A DNA stretch of 64,000 nt from Favolaschia claudopus. Its lineage: Eukaryota > Basidiomycota > Agaricomycetes > Agaricales > Mycenaceae. The position numbers and the translations under genes are program-made. This document shows, piece after piece, positions 46,977 to 57,887 of the stretch. The notes under the pieces are model-generated. The model searched no databases. It was not told the DNA's origin and worked only from the letters and a program-made list of their open reading frames with translations. The stretch is taken from contig JAWWNJ010000051.1 in assembly GCA_037176885.1 (NCBI GenBank), positions 434,001 through 498,000 on the forward strand. Reading direction: 5' to 3'. Within the stretch, counting starts at the first letter, position 1. Each line of letters starts with the position of its first letter.

Positions 46977-48729
46977 ATGGGTATCAAGGGCTTGACTGCT
47001 TTGCTCTCAGAACATGCTCCCGCAGCTATCAAAGAACACGAAATCAAGACTCTATTTGGCCGCAAAGTCGCCATAGATGCCTCGATGTCGATCTACCAAT
47101 TTCTAATTGCTGTTCGCCAAAAGGACGGCGAGCTGCTGACCAACGACGCCGGCGAAACTACGAGTCACCTTATGGGATTCTTCTATCGGACTATACGAAT
47201 TGTCGAGAACGGAATCAAGCCTGCCTACGTATTTGACGGAAAACCTCCAGAGCTGAAAAAGGGAGTTGTAAGTGTATACACACGTATCTGCCGTGAAAGT
47301 AGAGTAACAGTTGTCTAGCTCTCGAAGCGGTTTGAAAAGCGCGAAGAAGCCAAGGAGGAAGGAGAGGAGGCTAAAGAAATTGGAACGGTAGAAGACATGG
47401 ATAAGTTTTCGCGTCGCACTGTCAAAGTGACCCGGGAACATAACGAGGAATGTCGGCGATTATTGAAGCTAATGGGCATTCCTGTGATTGTGGTGCGTGG
47501 TTTGTCGCTATCTTTGCTGCTGCCAACTAACGCTGCGCAGGCTCCTTCAGAAGCCGAAGCACAATGCGCGGAACTTGCTCGAGGTGGCAAGGTGAGCGTC
47601 ATTGGTCAACGTGGAAATTCAACCTATACGCTACCTTGTACAGGTATATGCGGCAGGCTCTGAAGACATGGACACCCTCACTTTCTCTGCCCCTATTCTC
47701 TTTCGCCATCTTACTTTTTCCGAAGCCAAAAAGCAACCCATCAGTGAGATAAATCTCAAGGTCGCGTTAGAAGGGCTAGATATGGACATGAGCCAGGTAT
47801 GGATTTATTGAATGTCACAATTATGAACCAAATGGACGTATGCTCGTATCCCTCAGTTTATAGATCTGTGCATTTTACTCGGGTGCGACTATCTTGAGCC
47901 CATAAAAGGTGTTGGCCCCAAATCCGCGTTGAAGCTCATTCGTGAATACGGAGGACTGAAAGGTGTTGTAAAGCATCTTCGTGGAAAGTGCGTTACGGTG
48001 TCATCTTCGAATTTGTCGCTGAACTAGATTTGTAGAGCTGCAGAGAGGGCCGCTGCGGCCCCACCCTCCGATGACGAGGATGAAGAAGACCCTCCGGCTC
48101 CTACCTCAGACGTCGAGAAACCTTCCGACGACGAGGATGACGAGCCCAAACCAAAGCCGAAACCCAAGAAAAAGGGCAAGGGCAAGGGAAAGGGTGTGAC
48201 AATACCAGAGGAGTGGCCATGGGAGGAGGCCAAAAAATTGTTCGAAAAGCCCGACGTCACTCCTGCGGATGAAGTTGAGGTAGGTATGTTTCATGTCCCC
48301 TGCATCCATGCTCAGAATTATCCGTGATCACAGTTGGAATGGAATAATCCCGACGTGGATGGGCTTGTCCAGTTTTTAGTGACCGAAAAAGGATTCAAGT
48401 GCGCAACTGTCTAGTGCGATGGTGTCGTGCATGCTGATGGCCCAACAGTGAAGAGCGAGTACGCAAAGGGGCTGAAAAACTCACTAAATTCCTCAACAGC
48501 AAGCAGCAAGGCCGCCTGGATGGATTTTTCACAGTTCAAGCCAAAGACAAAAAATCATCGTCTTCAAAAACCGACGCGAAGGGAAAGGGGACGTCCAAGG
48601 GCACGAAACGCAAGGTGAGAAGGCCATATCTCTTTCCGTTCATCGTGGCCTCGAAATCGACCGGACTTTCTTCAGGGTGATGATAAAGGCGAGAGCAGTA
48701 AGAGCAAGAAAGCCAAGACGAAAAAGTAG
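46977..48729 (+). CDS. FEN1: Flap endonuclease 1
   Basis: A structure-specific nuclease (yeast Rad27) that removes 5' flaps during Okazaki fragment processing and base excision repair in the nucleus. Nine exons (46977-47267, 47319-47492, 47541-47591, 47644-47796, 47857-47987, 48036-48279, 48334-48398, 48449-48614, 48676-48729) give 442 residues. The XPG N domain starts [12 protein letters not shown], with [13 protein letters not shown] and [13 protein letters not shown]. The XPG I domain has [22 protein letters not shown] and [20 protein letters not shown] (helix-hairpin-helix). The PCNA-binding box is QGRLDGFF at 390-397, followed by a Lys-rich nuclear tail. Between the hairpin domain and [13 protein letters not shown] sits an acidic then Lys/Pro/Gly-rich insert of about 50 residues. 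All metal-binding acidic residues appear intact. Confidence 0.96.
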
Positions 48730-48957
48730 TAAGGTCACGCCTAGACGAGCAGTTGCCAGTCGCATGTATATAATGTGTATTTTATCTCCTTGTAAGCAAC
48801 TGTTGCGATTCCTGAAATTGTTGAGGCCCAGGATGGTGGGAGTCTGAAATGCCGTGATGGCTACGCGCAACTCGGCATCCACCTTGACCACAGAATTTTG
48901 TTTGGGTGGGCTGGAGTCCCTCCAACCCTCTGGACAGTCCCCCGCCTTTCTTTCGCC

Positions 48958-51956
48958 ATGTACTCCACAACACGGCGAAAAGTTCCCTCTCTTTTGGCTC
49001 CCTCGAAGGCAGTTACATACGGGTTAACTGCTTCTCGACGCCTTGCAGACTCCCCGCGGCCCGTTCACCGCCAATTCACGACTTTCTTTGCTTCGGGATC
49101 CCTTCGCCAGAGATATGCGCATCCTTCGCCCGCGAGCTTGCGGAATATGCATGTCCGTGCCATCTCATACGCGTCCATCCCGCGATTCGTAGCTCGCGCA
49201 TTCCGAGTGCCAATAGCTGGCGCTACTATTGGTGCGGGCAGCTTTGGCTACGCCAATTATAAATTTGAAGGTGCCCCATTGTGTCTACGTTGCTGTTCTC
49301 GTGTGCTCAACGGCTGGAACAGAATTCAGGAAAACATCTACGGCCTGGATGAGTACGGTTCAAGACACTGCTACAGATTTCTTCGACTCGGCTTCGGATG
49401 GAATGAAGTCTGTTTCTGCTGCAGTATCCTCAATCCATACGCCTGAATTCCTCAAGAACATCTTTGCTGCTCGCCAGGAAAAGCGGAGGCAAAAGAAGGA
49501 CGAGGAGGAACACGGACCGAAACACTCGAATGAACGGCCACCAACAGATGAGGCTGCAATCGCTGCACTCGTTGCGGCTACCCTGTCGTCACCGTCTGAA
49601 CCCAAAGACAACAAATCGGAGGAGCAAAATTCGAACGAACGCCAGAACGGGCTCATGCATTTGACTCGTAAATTGATCGAAATACGAACCATGCTTCTCA
49701 GTATAGATCAGAGCGATACTTTGAAATTGCCTAGCATTGTGGTTATCGGTAGCCAGAGCTCTGGCAAGAGTTCGGTCTTGGAGGCAATTGTGGGTCATGA
49801 ATTCCTACCCAAGTGCGTACCTGCGGAAATTTCGTCATTTCATTTTCATTCAACGACGTGTGCAGAGGGAATAATATGGTCACCCGTCGCCCAATCGAGT
49901 TGACTCTGGTCCACACGTCCTCGAAAGATGGGCCTGAATACGGCGAATTCCCTGCTCTTGGTTTGGGGAAAATCACAGATTTTGCGGCCATCCAGCGCAC
50001 ACTGACGGACTTGAACTTGGCCGTTCCCGCTTCGGAAGCCGTTTCACCCGAGCCCATCGACCTCCGAATATATTCCCCCAACGTTCCCGATCTGACGCTC
50101 ATTGACCTTCCTGGTTACGTCCAGCTTGCTTCCCTGGACCAGCCTGACTCATTGAAGGAGAAGATCGTTTCACTATGCGAGAAATATATCCGGGAACCCA
50201 ATATTGTTCTGGCTGTCTGTGCGGCGGACGTAGATCTCGCGAACTCGCCCGCCTTGCGCGCCAGCCGCAAAGTCGATCCTCTTGGTCTCCGAACGCTCGG
50301 GGTAATAACTAAGATGGATTTGGTCACGCCTGAGCAAGGTGCGGGTATTCTTGCCGGAAATCGGTATCCCCTCCACCTCGGATATGTTGGGGTCGTGACC
50401 AAGGCAACGAAGCGGTCAAGGAAAGACTCGACGGCAATAACCGTCCAGAATGATTACTTCCGTGCGAACAATGAGGTGTTTGGGAGCTCGACGTCGCTCA
50501 TGGTGGGCACGGACACTCTCCGTCGCAGACTCATGGAGGTTCTCGAGTCTTCTATGGCTTCATCCCTCCATGGGATCACCAACGCGGTGCAGCTTGAACT
50601 GGAGGAGGCCACTTATCAGTTCAAGGTTCAATACAATGACCAGCGGATAACAGCCGAGTCCTATGTTGCGGAGACGATGGACGCGCTGAAGCTACGTTTC
50701 AAGGAATTTACTCAGCAATTCCGTCGCCCTCTCATCCGCGAGAAACTAAAGAGTATGCTCGATGATAAGGTCATGGATGTCCTTGAGCAGCTCTATTGGT
50801 TGGACAAGCGCGCTCCCGAACTTGGAACCATTGCTGCTGATCCTCGACTCAAGCCAGAAGATATTGAGCCCTACTGGCGACACAAATTAGAGGCTGCATC
50901 GTCTCTACTGACGAAATCTGGTGTCGGGCGCGACTCAACTCTCCTGGTAGCTGACGGTCTTCGTGCGCTCATTGACTCAATCGCTTCCGGGGAGCCGTTC
51001 ACCTTCCACCCTCGCGCTGCGGAGCGGTTGATCCAATTCTCGCACACAATCTTGCGCGACCGCATCGGTGTCGCGTCTGATCAAGTCGAGAATTGCATCA
51101 AACCGTTCAAGTATGAGATTGAAGTCGAGGACCGCGAGTGGGAACAAGGGAGGGAGCGTGCTATCGATCTCTTTGAGAAGGAGGTAACGATGTGCGAGTC
51201 GAAGCTGAAGGACATTCGGAAGAAGGTCGGTGGAAGTCGGCGACTTGGTGGGCTGGTCAACTACGTGAAAAGTCTGGAAGAGAAGGAAAGGGAGAAGAAA
51301 GCCAGGCGCTTGGAAGGTGTTCTCTCCGCTGAGTCAGAGGAACAAACGCCAGAGTCATATCGGTACCCTCCTGCTCAGATCCTAGACGGTGAATTTGTTC
51401 GTTCTGATCCCGCCCGCACTGCTAACGTGTGATCTAGCTCGACATGCCATTCTTTACACAGACAGATTAGGCATCCTTCGTCTTCGACTGACGGCCTTAC
51501 GATCCAAGCGGTGCCGCGCTGGCCCACACAGTGATGTGTTCTGTCCAGAAGCCTTCTTGAACGTTGTTGCCGATAAACTGGCCTATACCTCTGCCATGTT
51601 TATCACTATCGAACTGCTCGATCAATTCTTCTATCAAGTGAGTCGATTGTCTGCAACCTGAAAACCCATTGAACCTGCGTTTCCAGTTCCCTCGGGAAAT
51701 TGATTCTCGTTTGCTCTACGACCTTGACCGAAAGGAAATCGTCGAATTCGCCCGCGAAAACCCGGTTGTGCGACGCCACCTTGATCTACAGGACCGCAAA
51801 GACAAGCTTGAGGAGGTAATGTGCACATTCAGAATGAGTTACCCAGTGCTAAACGAGTCGCAGGTCATGAAGCAACTCAACAGCCTGTCAGTACTAAGGT
51901 CGGATCCTCAACCTGTTCCCCGTCGTCAACGGGGTCTATTTGGCAACATGTTCTAG
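48958..51956 (+). CDS. MGM1: Mitochondrial dynamin GTPase MGM1/OPA1
   Basis: A dynamin-family GTPase of the inner mitochondrial membrane needed for membrane fusion and cristae shape. Six exons (48958-49270, 49323-49812, 49866-51388, 51438-51637, 51687-51815, 51864-51956) give 915 residues. A basic Ser/Arg-rich presequence covers about 80 residues, then a Gly/Ala-rich membrane segment ([15 protein letters not shown]). The GTPase domain has G1 GSQSSGKSS from residue 247, [13 protein letters not shown]3 DLPGY near 348 and G4 TKMD near 416. Middle and assembly domains follow, with a charged [11 protein letters not shown] stretch. The start at 48958 lies in a frame open upstream; this ATG best fits a targeting sequence. 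A rhomboid-type cleavage region is expected after the membrane segment but was not pinpointed. Confidence 0.95.
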
Positions 51957-52123
51957 CATTCATGACCGGACGACCAGTGGATTCTATCTCACAACGGGTT
52001 TCATCTGTATTATCGGTAAAGCTCTATATTATATCACCCCATTCATAGTATTTCTGGCGAGCTCAGTTGAAGGCGAATAAATAATGTATTCCGGAGGTGG
52101 GTTACATGGAATAAATGAATGGT

Positions 52124-52714
52124 TTACAGTTTCGCCTTTGGCTTGGCCGCCTATAACAAGTTGAAGGAGTGAGTGCAGGATTATCAGCAGTAACGTACCT
52201 TGAGGACACCGTCAAGCTTGGTCGCGAGCATCATGTTGCCTTTGGTTTTCAGTTTGCCAGTCATGAACGCTTTTTGACCGTTGAGCTAACGAGTGAGTGT
52301 TAACCAACGAGAGTGTGGGGACATTGAAAGAGTGCAGACCTTGCCGGGATGCCAGGTCGGTGAGGGTTTCGTCGGAGAGAATAATTGTGACGTCAGCTTT
52401 GGGCTTTGCAGGACCCTTGTAAACTGTGCCTGTTTTCTTCATGTCGATAGTCCAGACGGCTTCTTGTTTCTCAGCATTGGTGACTTTGAGTTCAAAGATA
52501 CCATTCGTCTGCTTAGAGTAAGTGGCGTGCGCATACAGGCCAAACGTTCGCATGCCTTCTTTATTTGAGCAGGCCTTCTCCGCGTCAGGCATCTCTCCAA
52601 AGGCGGCGCTGATTCCGGCAATGAGTTCGGAGGCCTTGAGACGCGTAAGCGGAAGCAGGCGGGGTCGCGCAAGAGACAGACCTGGAAACCGGGGACTTTG
52701 AGATCGTCAGACAT
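52124..52714 (-). CDS. SCP2 sterol-carrier protein, apparent frameshift
   Basis: A small lipid-transfer protein of the SCP2 family. The model has four exons (52682-52714, about 52337-52634, 52199-52285, 52124-52150). SCP2 sequence is clear: DLKVPGFQASELIAGISAAF, GIFELKV, EAVWTIDMKKTGTVYKGPA and KADVTIILSDETLTDLAS, then LNGQKAFMTGKLKTKGNMM and KLDGVLK. The chain ends AAKPKAKL, and AKL is a peroxisomal PTS1. Between TDLAS and LNGQ the frame breaks: the expected LASGKLNG appears only if one base of the GGG at 52346-52348 (CCC on the coding strand) is absent. Without this correction the protein loses the last 40 residues and the PTS1. It is a sequencing error, a polymorphism or a true lesion. About 16 residues around 52520 (TFGLYAHATY) look inserted and may be an unrecognised intron. 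Confidence 0.78.
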
Positions 52715-52912
52715 GGCGGTAAGAGTGAGGATGTGGTATGGGGTAAATTCCAAGTTGATAATGACGGTTGGGCCGGGTCAATCATGTGAAAAATCCGGAC
52801 CTATCACGTAAGACATAACCGGAGATCACACGCCATTGGTCTCAGATTCAAGCAGATGTAAGCAAGGTGCTGCCAAGCAAACGACGACAGACCTTGGACA
52901 CCCCCTCTCCTC
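52715..52912. promoter_or_regulatory. 198-bp divergent promoter, SCP2/MAF1
   Basis: Start codons of the SCP2 gene (minus) and MAF1 (plus) are 198 bp apart. The segment holds no open frame of note and no TATA box. Shared control is inferred only from the arrangement. Confidence 0.5.
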
Positions 52913-54072
52913 ATGAAGTACATCGACTCTCCTGCTTTATCCAGACTTGCACGAGCTCTGACCCATGAGGTACACATTCGAATATAATCGTCGAATAAAC
53001 CGTCTTACACATTCAGGGCCCGGAATGTTCAGTGCATACCCGTATCGAAGCCTACTCATGTAAGAACATCAAACGGGACAAGAAGCTCTTCAAAACCCTC
53101 GAACATGCCTATAAAGACGAAGTGTCTAACTCACCCCCCATCCCCTCATGGCTGGCACTCGAACGCGAAGCAGAAATGACACCTTTTGGCCCCATTGCCA
53201 AAGAGGCATCCAGAAAGACACTCTACCTCCTTATCGCAACTTTGAACATTGCTTTCCCCGACCATGAGTTCTCCGATGTCCGACCCAATCAGTTCAACAA
53301 GGAGGAGAGTGGTGCGAGTGTCCTCAATGCCCTCAGCACGACGCTCGTAGCGCCCCATCGTGCAGGCATGGACGCCCCGCGCACCTACTCCTCTTACCCC
53401 CCGACATCCTCGGAATTCTTCCCGTCCACCCAACCGACGTCTTCATCGCCCCTCAGTTCCATAATTCGTAGTCCCAACTCACCACCGCCCATTGTTTCAG
53501 GCACCCACCCTGCCTTGTTTCGCCTCATAGACGAGGTCATTGGCCTGGCGGATTGCGAAGTCTTCTCATACACTCCCGAAATAGATTCGGACCCTCACGC
53601 CTCCGACTTGTCCGACGACGAAGACGATGCTGCTTCCATCGCGGACGAGGACTCCTCCACCGACGACGACATGGTGTTTGGCTTCGACGACTATGATATC
53701 GACGAAGTCGCACCTGGTCGCTACAGCAAGAACACCCCGATGCCCTCTGCCACGCCCAGAGCAGCCGTAGACAGTTCCTTGTCCAACAATTTGCCTTCAC
53801 CTGCCTTGATGTATCCCTTGTTGCGAATGAAACGTCGTGGGGCGCTCTTGTGGTCTTCGCACTGGTTCTTCTTGAACCGCAAGCTGAAGCGCGTCCTGTT
53901 CATCACTGTATGGTCGCGCACCCGTAGCATGGGTCACTCCTGGACCAGCGATGAAGATTTCGACATTCTGGACCTCGGACGATCGGAGAAGGAGCTCAGC
54001 TCCGAAAGATTTTTTGGCTGGGAGGGAGCAGCCGGTGCGGGAGCTCGTGCTTTGGGGCTTGACGTCTATTGA
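52913..54072 (+). CDS. MAF1: MAF1, repressor of RNA polymerase III
   Basis: A conserved regulator that binds and represses RNA polymerase III under stress; it shuttles between nucleus and cytoplasm by phosphorylation. Two exons (52913-52969, 53017-54072) give 370 residues. The A-box starts MKYIDSPALSRLARAL, then HTRIEAYSCKNIKRDKKLFK. The C-box shows TLYLLIATLNIAFPDHEFSD and, at the end of the conserved part, GALLWSSHWFFLNRKLKRVL. Between these lie a Ser/Pro-rich linker with possible kinase sites and an acidic tract (SDDEDDAASIADEDSSTDDD). The first intron after 19 codons sits where it does in many fungal orthologues. The last 60 residues after FITVW are not conserved as far as I can judge. 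Confidence 0.93.
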
Positions 54073-54934
54073 TGTTTTTATCCGATCTGTAATTGTGAGT
54101 CGATCTCCCGCACAGATACGAAGCGATAGCATACTCACTGCACCAAAAAAACAGATCTCCATCTCACCATTTGCTGGTCATGCTTGATCTTTTCTCTGTT
54201 TGTGGGTTGCATTTTTCTCGACAAGGACGTTCGATGTTGTATTTGTGCCGTGTATTTTCCCGATCCCATGTCTGCTTTGCTGTCGTGTCTTGTGCGCACA
54301 TTACCTGCACGTACTCTATTATCTTCGTTATTTGCTGTATGTATGCGCCCATAGTGTTACTATCTTATCCAGTGTCGCCTAGACTGAATATCATTGCCTA
54401 GTTTGCTTTTTGAGCCAGTTGTGGACGTTCTCTTGTGAAAAGATGACAGACGAAAAGAAAAGCGTGGGCAGATCGCAAGGACATCGAATTTTTTCCCGTA
54501 GCGGGGGGATGGGTTGAGGATGGGCTGGGTGGCTTCAGATTGACGAACGGGAGAGAAAGGAGGTGGGGGGGCGTGGTTGGAGTTCGCTGGAGACGTGGCT
54601 CGAAGAGTAAAATCGATGTTAAAATGAGTCGAAGGATCGATCAAGTTACGGCATGATGATTGCCACATGCTGCACCCCTCGGTTCGGAGTTCGGCTTCAT
54701 GTGTAACCGGCGCACCATTAGAACGATAAAATTCAAACTGGTCGTGCGGTACTGAAGAATGGGCAAGGAATTTGCGTCGCGTCACCTTTTCACTGTGGTG
54801 GGGAGTATTATTCGAATCTAATCCAACCCGTGTACGAAATATATACATGCTGGAGCCACATATCCCCCCGCTGTCGCAGTATAAGCAATTGCAACCACCC
54901 GACAACACCTACATAGATACTTGAAACTTCAAAT
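54073..54934. other. Convergent spacer, MAF1/PEX11 3' ends
   Basis: About 860 bp between two converging genes. A minus-strand frame at 54360-54908 has 182 codons but reads as low-quality sequence without motifs. It extends into the PEX11 3' end out of frame, so I treat it as chance. No terminator or repeat was recognised. Confidence 0.5.
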
Positions 54935-56137
54935 TCAGGCAGCTTTGACTGTCTCCATCTCAATTGGAGGAGCCACAATGGTCGAGATGTCTTGAGGCCC
55001 GGATGAAGGAAACGCAGTCGCATTCCATCCACTCCGGAAGGAGGCCGTCGCTGTAATGAGGCTAAGGATGTCGACCAAGAGCTAGGCAAATGATTAGACG
55101 CTCAGATATCATACAGCTTATCGAAGTTTCGGCCTACCGAATTTTTGATGAGCCCCCCGTCAATAGACCTACATCAAGTGACAGGTTAGGGCTACATCAG
55201 AAAAGAGGATCGAAGAGTGGGCGTACCAGTGCAGAGCAAGCGGGAGATTACAAAGGTTTACCAAAAGTCCGGTCCAATAAGCGTCCCACTTTCGTCCAAA
55301 ATCCTCTCTCTCAGCGTGACTCAATGGACTGCCTTTACCCTTTCGCAGGGCTCGCTGTTGTAATAGCAGCAATTTGCGGTCTTCCCGTAGATGCGCAAAC
55401 TGGAGGATCACATATGACGCCCAGCAGCGACACGATAAAAGCGACAGATCCTTTGCGTTCAGAGATATTGGTTTCGCAGTGGGATTGAGGAGAGAAGCGG
55501 GGGAGGGTAGCGTTGGAGGAAGTACATCATGCGTTCTGAGGTAGGCTAGGTGCTCGAAGGGGTAGTAGCCAAGCATAGACCAGCCCTGTAGACGCTCGAT
55601 TGTGAGAAGGTTGCGAGTGGGTTGTTGGTTCCGTTCCAGAGCTATGAGCCATTGAAATATTTGGAACAGACCTGCACCATGGAATGTTGAGAAACAGTGA
55701 AATGCACGGGAACCTACATACCCCAGAATCTGCCGAGCATCTGTGAGTCGCCCACGGCACTCGCAAATTTGGCGAAACCTCCTGCAGCAATGCTAATAGG
55801 GACCTTGCGCAAACCTGCGCGATGCTGGATTCGAGCTCGAAAGGTGAGGATGTGGACCATTATTTTGCAAATGGCTTGGACGAGCTGAAAAGCATTCAGA
55901 GATCTGTTTCCGAATACTTGGACGTTAAGCCAGAGTCACCGTGAAGAATTTACTGCGCGTTGGGAGATTCATTTAACGGGGGCCGTATTGCAGGGGTAGG
56001 ATACGCAACTCGGTTCCACTCCATGTCGACAGAAAGCGGAGGAGATGGTCGAGGGTTTTGGAGGGGGGAACGGAGCTCCACGAGCCCAGGACGGCGTCGT
56101 TTAGACGAGCCAAGTTGAGAGGTTTAGAGCGCGACAT
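54935..56137 (-). CDS. PEX11: Peroxisome proliferation protein PEX11
   Basis: A peroxisomal membrane protein that elongates and divides peroxisomes. Six exons (56010-56137, 55940-55952, 55722-55884, 55227-55671, 55138-55168, 54935-55081) give 308 residues. Family features are LNDAVLGSWSSVPPSKTLDH and FLSTWSGTDKFFT, then RARIQHRAGLRKVPISIAAG, KFASAVGDSQMLGRFWG, QWLIALERNQQPTRNLL, ERLQGWSMLGYYPFEHLAYL and the C-terminal helix LSLITATASFRSGW. Exon 2 is only 13 nt but restores the conserved TDKFFT. An amphipathic helix near the N terminus is expected for membrane remodelling. There is no PTS1, as usual for PEX11. Confidence 0.87.
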
Positions 56138-56725
56138 GGAAGTTGAATGGAGAGAAATGTGTGAATGGGCCGGGTAGCCGGCAAATGAGGGAGTCGAAGC
56201 GGTAATTTGGAATCAAAACACATGCTTCCCATCCTCCAACCTCACTGGCTTCATCTTGAGCCAACTTGAACCCTCCATGACTGGAATTGGAAGGATCCAT
56301 ACCGCGGAAATTGCAATATCTCGATGCATAGCATAAGAATTGGACCATCTCGAGCTGCAGTCCGAGCTTCATCAACGTGTTTGTTGCGGAGAAACGCGCT
56401 TTTTCGGCGCCTACCTCTCTCCAACTGCATTTCGACAGTATCTCGACGCCGGGATTTGGCCGCGACGCGTAAAAATGCCCCCCACCGAGCTCCCTGCTTC
56501 GCTCGTTTATCTGACATTGACTCCGCTGGTTGGCATGCCGAATCAGGAGTTATCAAAATTGAAACGTTATTTATCTAACGCCCTTCGTTGGGTTTCGCTC
56601 AATCTTCGCCCCACTCGCGACGCGAACAACGACGTTCCTCTAGACAAGCCGAGGAATCTCGTTCCACGCTGTTGTCGTCCTTTCCTTTCCCTCACTGTCC
56701 TTACCCTTCCCTGCCAAACGCAATC
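56138..56725. other. Divergent promoter, PEX11/SH3 gene
   Basis: About 590 bp between start codons of opposite genes. Plus-strand frames up to 160 codons cross the SH3 start out of frame and lack motifs. The run CTTTCCTTTCCCTCACTGTCC before 56726 is a pyrimidine tract typical of fungal start sites. No other element was identified. Confidence 0.5.
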
Positions 56726-57670
56726 ATGCCGACCCTTCAGGTTTTCGCTCGCGACGTCAATCCGCAAAACCCTCGTGCAGCTCTCGCCCCAGAATATCTT
56801 GTGGGTATTATCCTCGCGATAACGATTGTGCTTGGCCTTTTAGTTGTGCTTGTCATCCGCCACTACCGAAAGCGTTCCAGAGCAAAGCGAGAAGATATCC
56901 GCGTTGCAGCATTTACACCCGTCCGTGGGGTCTACAAGGAATCCCCAGCTGTGGTCGAAAAGGACTCCCTTCCTAGGTGTGCACCCTGCCGTTCTCCACG
57001 TATTCTTGTCTGAAACATCTCGAGCAGAAGCCCGCTGGCTATCCAGAGCAACACTTTCTCTCGGGAACAACTGACGCGTTCTATCGCGTTGCCTCAGAAG
57101 GCAGTGACGGCCACGAGACAGACCAACCAGGATATTATCGACTTCCATCGCCAGTCTGGCACCTTCCCAAAACCTTTCAGCTTCGCGCTCTCCGCACCCG
57201 CTGCCGAGAACCCATCTCGTTCGTCGTGGGTACGCTATTCGGGAACCTCCAGTCTCGGCTCCAGCCACCGCTTCTCCGTTCTTTCCTCAACCTCGTCTGT
57301 CGAGACTACACCCACCGCGGGCACCCCCCGCAAAGTCCGGCAGCTCTTCACACCTGTCCTCCCCGACGAACTTCTTCTCACTGCCCCTGGAGAGAGCCTC
57401 ACCGTCGTACAATCCTTCGACGATGGTTGGGTCGTTGTCGGCCGCAACAACGGCGCAGCTTCGGCCCAGCCGAAATCACTCTTCAAGGCTTCAGCACCCG
57501 CTGAAAGCGATTCGGTCGAACTCGGCGTTGTCCCTGCGTGGTGTTTCCTCAAGCCTGTCAAAGGGCTACGCGCTGAGCGACCTGTGCGCAGTTCCAGTCT
57601 TGGAATCACTGTACAAGTGAACAGCCCGTTTGCCTCCCGAGCTGAGATCCTCAGCTGGTCAAATTTCTAA
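56726..57670 (+). CDS. Single-pass membrane protein with C-terminal SH3 domain
   Basis: Two exons (56726-56976, 57028-57670) give 297 residues. One hydrophobic segment at about residues 24-44 (start YLVGIILAITIVLG) is followed by RHYRKRSRAKRED, so the C terminus should be cytosolic by the positive-inside rule. There is no signal peptide. A Ser/Thr-rich linker leads to an SH3 fold from about residue 195: LFTPVLPDELLLT (ALYDY-like), GESLTVVQSFDDGWVVVGRN, a disordered distal-loop insertion rich in Ala/Ser, and LGVVPAWCFLKP for the last strand. The plan resembles fungal osmosensor or bud-site adaptors, but length and single membrane span do not match Sho1 (four spans). I infer an uncharacterised membrane-bound adaptor. 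Confidence 0.78.
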
Positions 57671-57887
57671 ATCGCTCAATTCTCATTCCCTCCGTCTACG
57701 CAATATCATATATCCCTCAGCAATTCTTCCATGATACCTCTCGGCACCGCTGCTTTGATAGCACGAGGTGCTGCGCTTTCCTCGATGTCAACTTATGTCT
57801 TGAAGACCATCTCGCACGGAAACTGTAATATTATTGTACACGATTCTTGTTTACTTGTTTGCGTAGAACTCCAGGTGTTTTCTGCGA

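Noticed and set aside
54360..54908. Minus-strand frame of 182 codons between MAF1 and PEX11
   Set aside because: It overlaps the 3' region of PEX11 out of frame and shows no domain or conserved pattern.
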